A DNA stretch of 64,000 nucleotides. Source: Macrococcus sp. DPC7161. Lineage in GTDB: Bacteria; Bacillota; Bacilli; Staphylococcales; Staphylococcaceae. The translations under genes were made by a program, and so were the position numbers. Position 1 is the stretch's first letter; every line of letters begins with the position of its first letter. The DNA lies in NCBI RefSeq assembly GCF_004117835.1, contig NZ_SDSC01000004.1, positions 1 to 64,000 on the forward strand, read 5' to 3'. The notes under the pieces were generated by a model. That model had not been told where the DNA came from. It worked only from the letters and a program-made list of their open reading frames with translations, and made no database searches. Positions 61,627-64,000 of this stretch are shown piece after piece.

Positions 61627-62994
61627 ATGAATTTTTTTAGTGAGCAATGGCCATTAATTACCGTTGTCATTGCAATTATAATCTTATTAGTATTAATTAT
61701 GGGATTAAAATTAAATACATTTATTTCATTAATCATTACTGCTTTTTCAACAGCAATTTTATTAGGAATGCCGTTAGATAAAGTTGTGCCAACAGTCGAA
61801 GCAGGTATGGGGGGTACACTTGGTCATATCGCATTAATCTTTGGTCTTGGTGCAATGCTTGGTAAATTGCTTGCCGATGGTGGTGGTGCAACACGTATTG
61901 CCCACACTTTAATTGATAAATTTGGTTTAAAACGCATTCAATGGGCAGTTGTAGTCGCTGCATTCATTATCGGTATTGCTTTATTCTTCGAAGTTGGTTT
62001 AGTGCTTTTAATTCCAATCGTTTATACGATTGCTAAAGAAACAAAAATTCCTGCATTACATTTAGGTATTCCAATGGCTGCGGCATTATCAGTAACACAC
62101 GGTTTCTTACCACCGCATCCTGGCCCAGTTATGATTGCAAAAGAATATGGTGCTAATTTAGGTGATGTATTATTATATGGATTTATCATTGCAATTCCTG
62201 TAACAATTATTGCAGGGCCCTTATTTAGTAAACTTGCTAAAAAAATTGCACCAACAGCTTACACAAAAGAAGGAGATATTTCTTCTTTAGGTAAAAATGT
62301 TGAATTTAAATTAGAAGAAACACCAGGATTTATGATCAGTACGTTAACAGCGTTGTTCCCAGTCATTTTAATGTTAATTGCAACAGTAGTGAAATTAGTT
62401 GTTGAGGCTCAAAGTTTAACTGTTAACGGTTTTATTAAAGTGATTTACTTAGTTGGTGACGCATCAACAGCGATGTTAATTTCAATTTTAATTGCGATTT
62501 TTACTATGGGTATTATGAGAAATCGTACGATGAAACAAACGATGCAATCTGTGACTGATGCAATTTATCCAATTGGCATGATGATTTTAATTATTGGTGC
62601 TGGTGGTGCCTTTAAACAAGTATTAATCGATGGTGGTGTTGGTAAACACGTAGAAACATTATTTACAGATTCAAATGTATCACCAATACTACTTGCTTGG
62701 ATGGTTGCTGCAGTGTTACGTATTGCATTAGGTTCTGCAACAGTGGCAGCAATTTCTACAACAGGTATTGTGATTCCTTTACTTGCGACAACTGATGTAA
62801 ATTTAGCGTTAGTCGTACTTGCAACAGGTGCGGGTAGTGTAATTGCAAGTCACGTGAATGATGCTGGTTTCTGGATGTTCAAAGAATATTTCGGTTTATC
62901 AGTTAAAGAAACTGTATTAACTTGGACATTGCTTGAAACGATTATTTCAGTAAGTGGTTTAGTGTTCATCTTATTATTAAGTTTATTTGTATAA
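61627..62994 (+). CDS. gntP: Gluconate:H+ symporter GntP
   Basis: 455 aa, 12-14 hydrophobic helices. GGTLGHIALIFGLGAMLGKLLADGGGATRIAHTLIDKFG, FEVGLVLLIPIVYTIAKET, THGFLPPHPGPV and RIALGSATVAAISTTGIVIPLL are conserved GntP-family segments. Imports gluconate with protons. Third gene of the operon, 13 bases after gntK, with AGGGAGG. Confidence 0.95.
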   Translation: MNFFSEQWPLITVVIAIIILLVLIMGLKLNTFISLIITAFSTAILLGMPLDKVVPTVEAGMGGTLGHIALIFGLGAMLGKLLADGGGATRIAHTLIDKFGLKRIQWAVVVAAFIIGIALFFEVGLVLLIPIVYTIAKETKIPALHLGIPMAAALSVTHGFLPPHPGPVMIAKEYGANLGDVLLYGFIIAIPVTIIAGPLFSKLAKKIAPTAYTKEGDISSLGKNVEFKLEETPGFMISTLTALFPVILMLIATVVKLVVEAQSLTVNGFIKVIYLVGDASTAMLISILIAIFTMGIMRNRTMKQTMQSVTDAIYPIGMMILIIGAGGAFKQVLIDGGVGKHVETLFTDSNVSPILLAWMVAAVLRIALGSATVAAISTTGIVIPLLATTDVNLALVVLATGAGSVIASHVNDAGFWMFKEYFGLSVKETVLTWTLLETIISVSGLVFILLLSLFV

Positions 62995-63053
62995 ATTGAT
63001 AATTATTGCGGTTTCATTAATGATTGAGAGAATTCATTAGACTTTAATGTTAG

Positions 63054-63107
63054 AACCCCTTAAACTAATATTATCCAAGAGGAAATATGAGTTTAGGGGT
63101 TTTTATT
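63054..63107 (+). promoter_or_regulatory. Long hairpin covering the BI-1 gene ribosome binding site
   Basis: AACCCCTTAAACT (63054-63066) pairs with AGTTTAGGGGTT (63090-63101), 12 bp with one bulge, then TTTATT. The right arm contains the AGGGG used by ATG 63108. It may end the gnt transcript and/or hide the downstream ribosome binding site; the loop holds a second RBS-ATG (63078-63089). Confidence 0.55.
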
Positions 63108-63740
63108 ATGAACAATCAATATTATCAAGACATTTCTCGTAGTTCATCAATTCGCCAAGCGTGGCTTTATTTTATGTATTACTGGTTAATCTTTGCAGTG
63201 GGGACGTTTATCGGCCAATTCGTACCACCAGCAATTCACCAAACGATTTCAATCGTACTATTTGCTGTGATTATGTTATCACTTTTCACTAAAGCAGGAC
63301 GAAAACACGGTGCTTTAATTGCGAACATTTATGCCTTAGCAATGGGTGTATTAAGTTATACTGCATTTATGTATTATTTAGCTGTATTAGGACAAGTTGC
63401 ATTTTATCAAAATATCGGTCTTGCTGTAGGATCATTCTTTGCATTTGGTGCAGTAGGTTACTTTGTTGTTAAAGATGCTTCGAACTTAGCAAGAATTTTA
63501 TTCCCTGCATTAATCATTTTAATCATCGCAAGTTTTATCGGTATTTTTATTCAAATGCCAATGTTCCAAGTGATGATTACAGTATTAGGTTTAGCAGTGT
63601 TTTATGGCTATACAATTTACGACTTTAACCGTATGGCACGTGGTAATTTCACACCAAGAGAAATGGGCTTTAACTTATTCATCAACTTATTAAATATCAT
63701 TCTTGATATCTTAAGATTGGCTTCAATATTAAAAGACTAA
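63108..63740 (+). CDS. Bax inhibitor-1 family membrane protein
   Basis: 210 aa with seven helices. SSSIRQAWLYFMYYWLIFAVGTFIGQFV, YALAMGVLSYTAFMYYLAV, SFFAFGAVGYFVVKDASNLARILFPALIILI, and AVFYGYTIYDFNRMARGNF...GFNLFINLLNIILDILRL with the paired Asp pH-sensor residues near the end of helix 6 and 7, the BsYetJ/BI-1 calcium-leak hallmark. ATG 63108 is used here; ATG 63087 (seven residues longer) also has a ribosome binding site. Terminator follows. Confidence 0.85.
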   Translation: MNNQYYQDISRSSSIRQAWLYFMYYWLIFAVGTFIGQFVPPAIHQTISIVLFAVIMLSLFTKAGRKHGALIANIYALAMGVLSYTAFMYYLAVLGQVAFYQNIGLAVGSFFAFGAVGYFVVKDASNLARILFPALIILIIASFIGIFIQMPMFQVMITVLGLAVFYGYTIYDFNRMARGNFTPREMGFNLFINLLNIILDILRLASILKD

Positions 63741-63743
63741 TGA

Positions 63744-63771
63744 AAAGACTGCTAAGGCGGTCTTTTTTTAA
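63744..63771 (+). terminator. Terminator after the BI-1 gene
   Basis: AAGACTGC and GCGGTCTT form an 8-bp stem with one wobble pair around TAAG, followed by TTTTT. Confidence 0.82.
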
Positions 63772-63834
63772 TGTGCAAATGTATTTGTTAAGTGTATAAT
63801 AATAAGAGATAAAATTAAGAAAGAAGCGTGTATT

Positions 63835-64000
63835 ATGGGACGTAAATGGAATAATATTAAAGATAAAAAGGCTGCAAAAGACAAAAATACAAGTCGAATT
63901 TATGCGAAATTTGGACGTGAAATTTATGTAGCGGCTAAATCTGGTGAGCCAGATCCAGAATCAAATCAAAATTTAAAATTCGTTTTAGAACGTGCGAAAA
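63835..64000 (+). CDS. YebC/PmpR-family regulator or translation factor, N-terminal part
   Basis: First 55 codons, running off the window. [55 protein letters not shown] is the standard N-terminal domain of YebC-type proteins (the 'GRKW.NI..KK...D...S...K..REI..AAK.G..DP..N..L' pattern). The short [10 protein letters not shown] form with '[18 protein letters not shown]' is that of the Gram-positive YeeN-like branch. Only the start is visible, so no statement on the rest is possible. Confidence 0.88.
   Translation, partial: MGRKWNNIKDKKAAKDKNTSRIYAKFGREIYVAAKSGEPDPESNQNLKFVLERAK

Overview
The window is AT-rich, densely coded chromosomal DNA from a low-GC Gram-positive coccus of the family Staphylococcaceae. 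Evidence is AGGAGG-type ribosome binding sites, AT-ending codons, an Rsp/Rbf-like long AraC regulator, staphylococcal-style NlpC/P60 and CAP secreted proteins with 'ADA' signal-peptide ends, a malate:quinone oxidoreductase, and operators recognisable as CcpA, GntR, Rex, BirA, Zur and PhoP sites. A complete rbsRKDACB operon and a bioB gene standing alone argue against S. aureus and would suit Mammaliicoccus or a near relative; the genus is an inference. I saw no rRNA or tRNA gene, prophage, CRISPR array or complete insertion sequence.

Layout. 1-127: the tail of an IS3-family element. 0.3-2.9 kb: two YwqG/DUF1963 genes and an unknown gene, translationally coupled. 3.3-13.7 kb: two paralogous M20 amidohydrolase/MFS transporter pairs surround queD, two tiny genes, a DUF805 gene, an acetyltransferase and an AraC regulator. 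14-20.9 kb: WYL regulator, 6-phospho-beta-glucosidase, RecQ-phosphoribosyltransferase fusion, TDT transporter, HAD phosphatase. 21-24.2 kb: a flavoprotein and a FeoB-like transporter behind a Zur-type operator, then a DUF805-like gene. 24.4-30 kb: ribose regulator, kinase, pyranase and ABC importer behind catabolite-type sites. 30.4-39.8 kb: DUF805 genes, nagB, a degenerate QueD paralogue, bioB with a BirA-type operator, a secreted CAP protein, mqo, an acetyltransferase and a Nudix hydrolase, a small secreted protein. 39.9-40.03 kb: a candidate small RNA. 40-51.6 kb: NERD protein, Rex-controlled adh, aldehyde dehydrogenase, two NlpC/P60 endopeptidases, ogt, yjdM, a metallophosphoesterase and unknowns. 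51.8-56.5 kb: an efflux pump behind a leader-peptide attenuator, a YkvI-family protein, an esterase and an SDR protein. 56.6-64 kb: Pit phosphate transport behind PhoP-like repeats, a gluconate operon (gntRKP), a Bax-inhibitor-1 protein and the start of a YebC gene.

The most notable features are regulatory. (1) The flavoprotein/FeoB-like pair has a consensus promoter followed by a near-perfect Zur box, which makes it a candidate zinc-responsive uptake system. (2) A 20-codon leader ORF and an intrinsic-terminator hairpin precede an MFS efflux gene, the layout of ribosome-mediated attenuation. (3) Three of five dispersed DUF805 genes share an 11-bp-phased TTAAGGT direct repeat at a fixed distance from the -10. 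(4) A likely trans-acting sRNA and a small secreted-protein gene share another 11-bp-phased promoter repeat. (5) Several sequence-unrelated families of tandem hairpins, most with a 61-63 bp period, fill the intergenic gaps.
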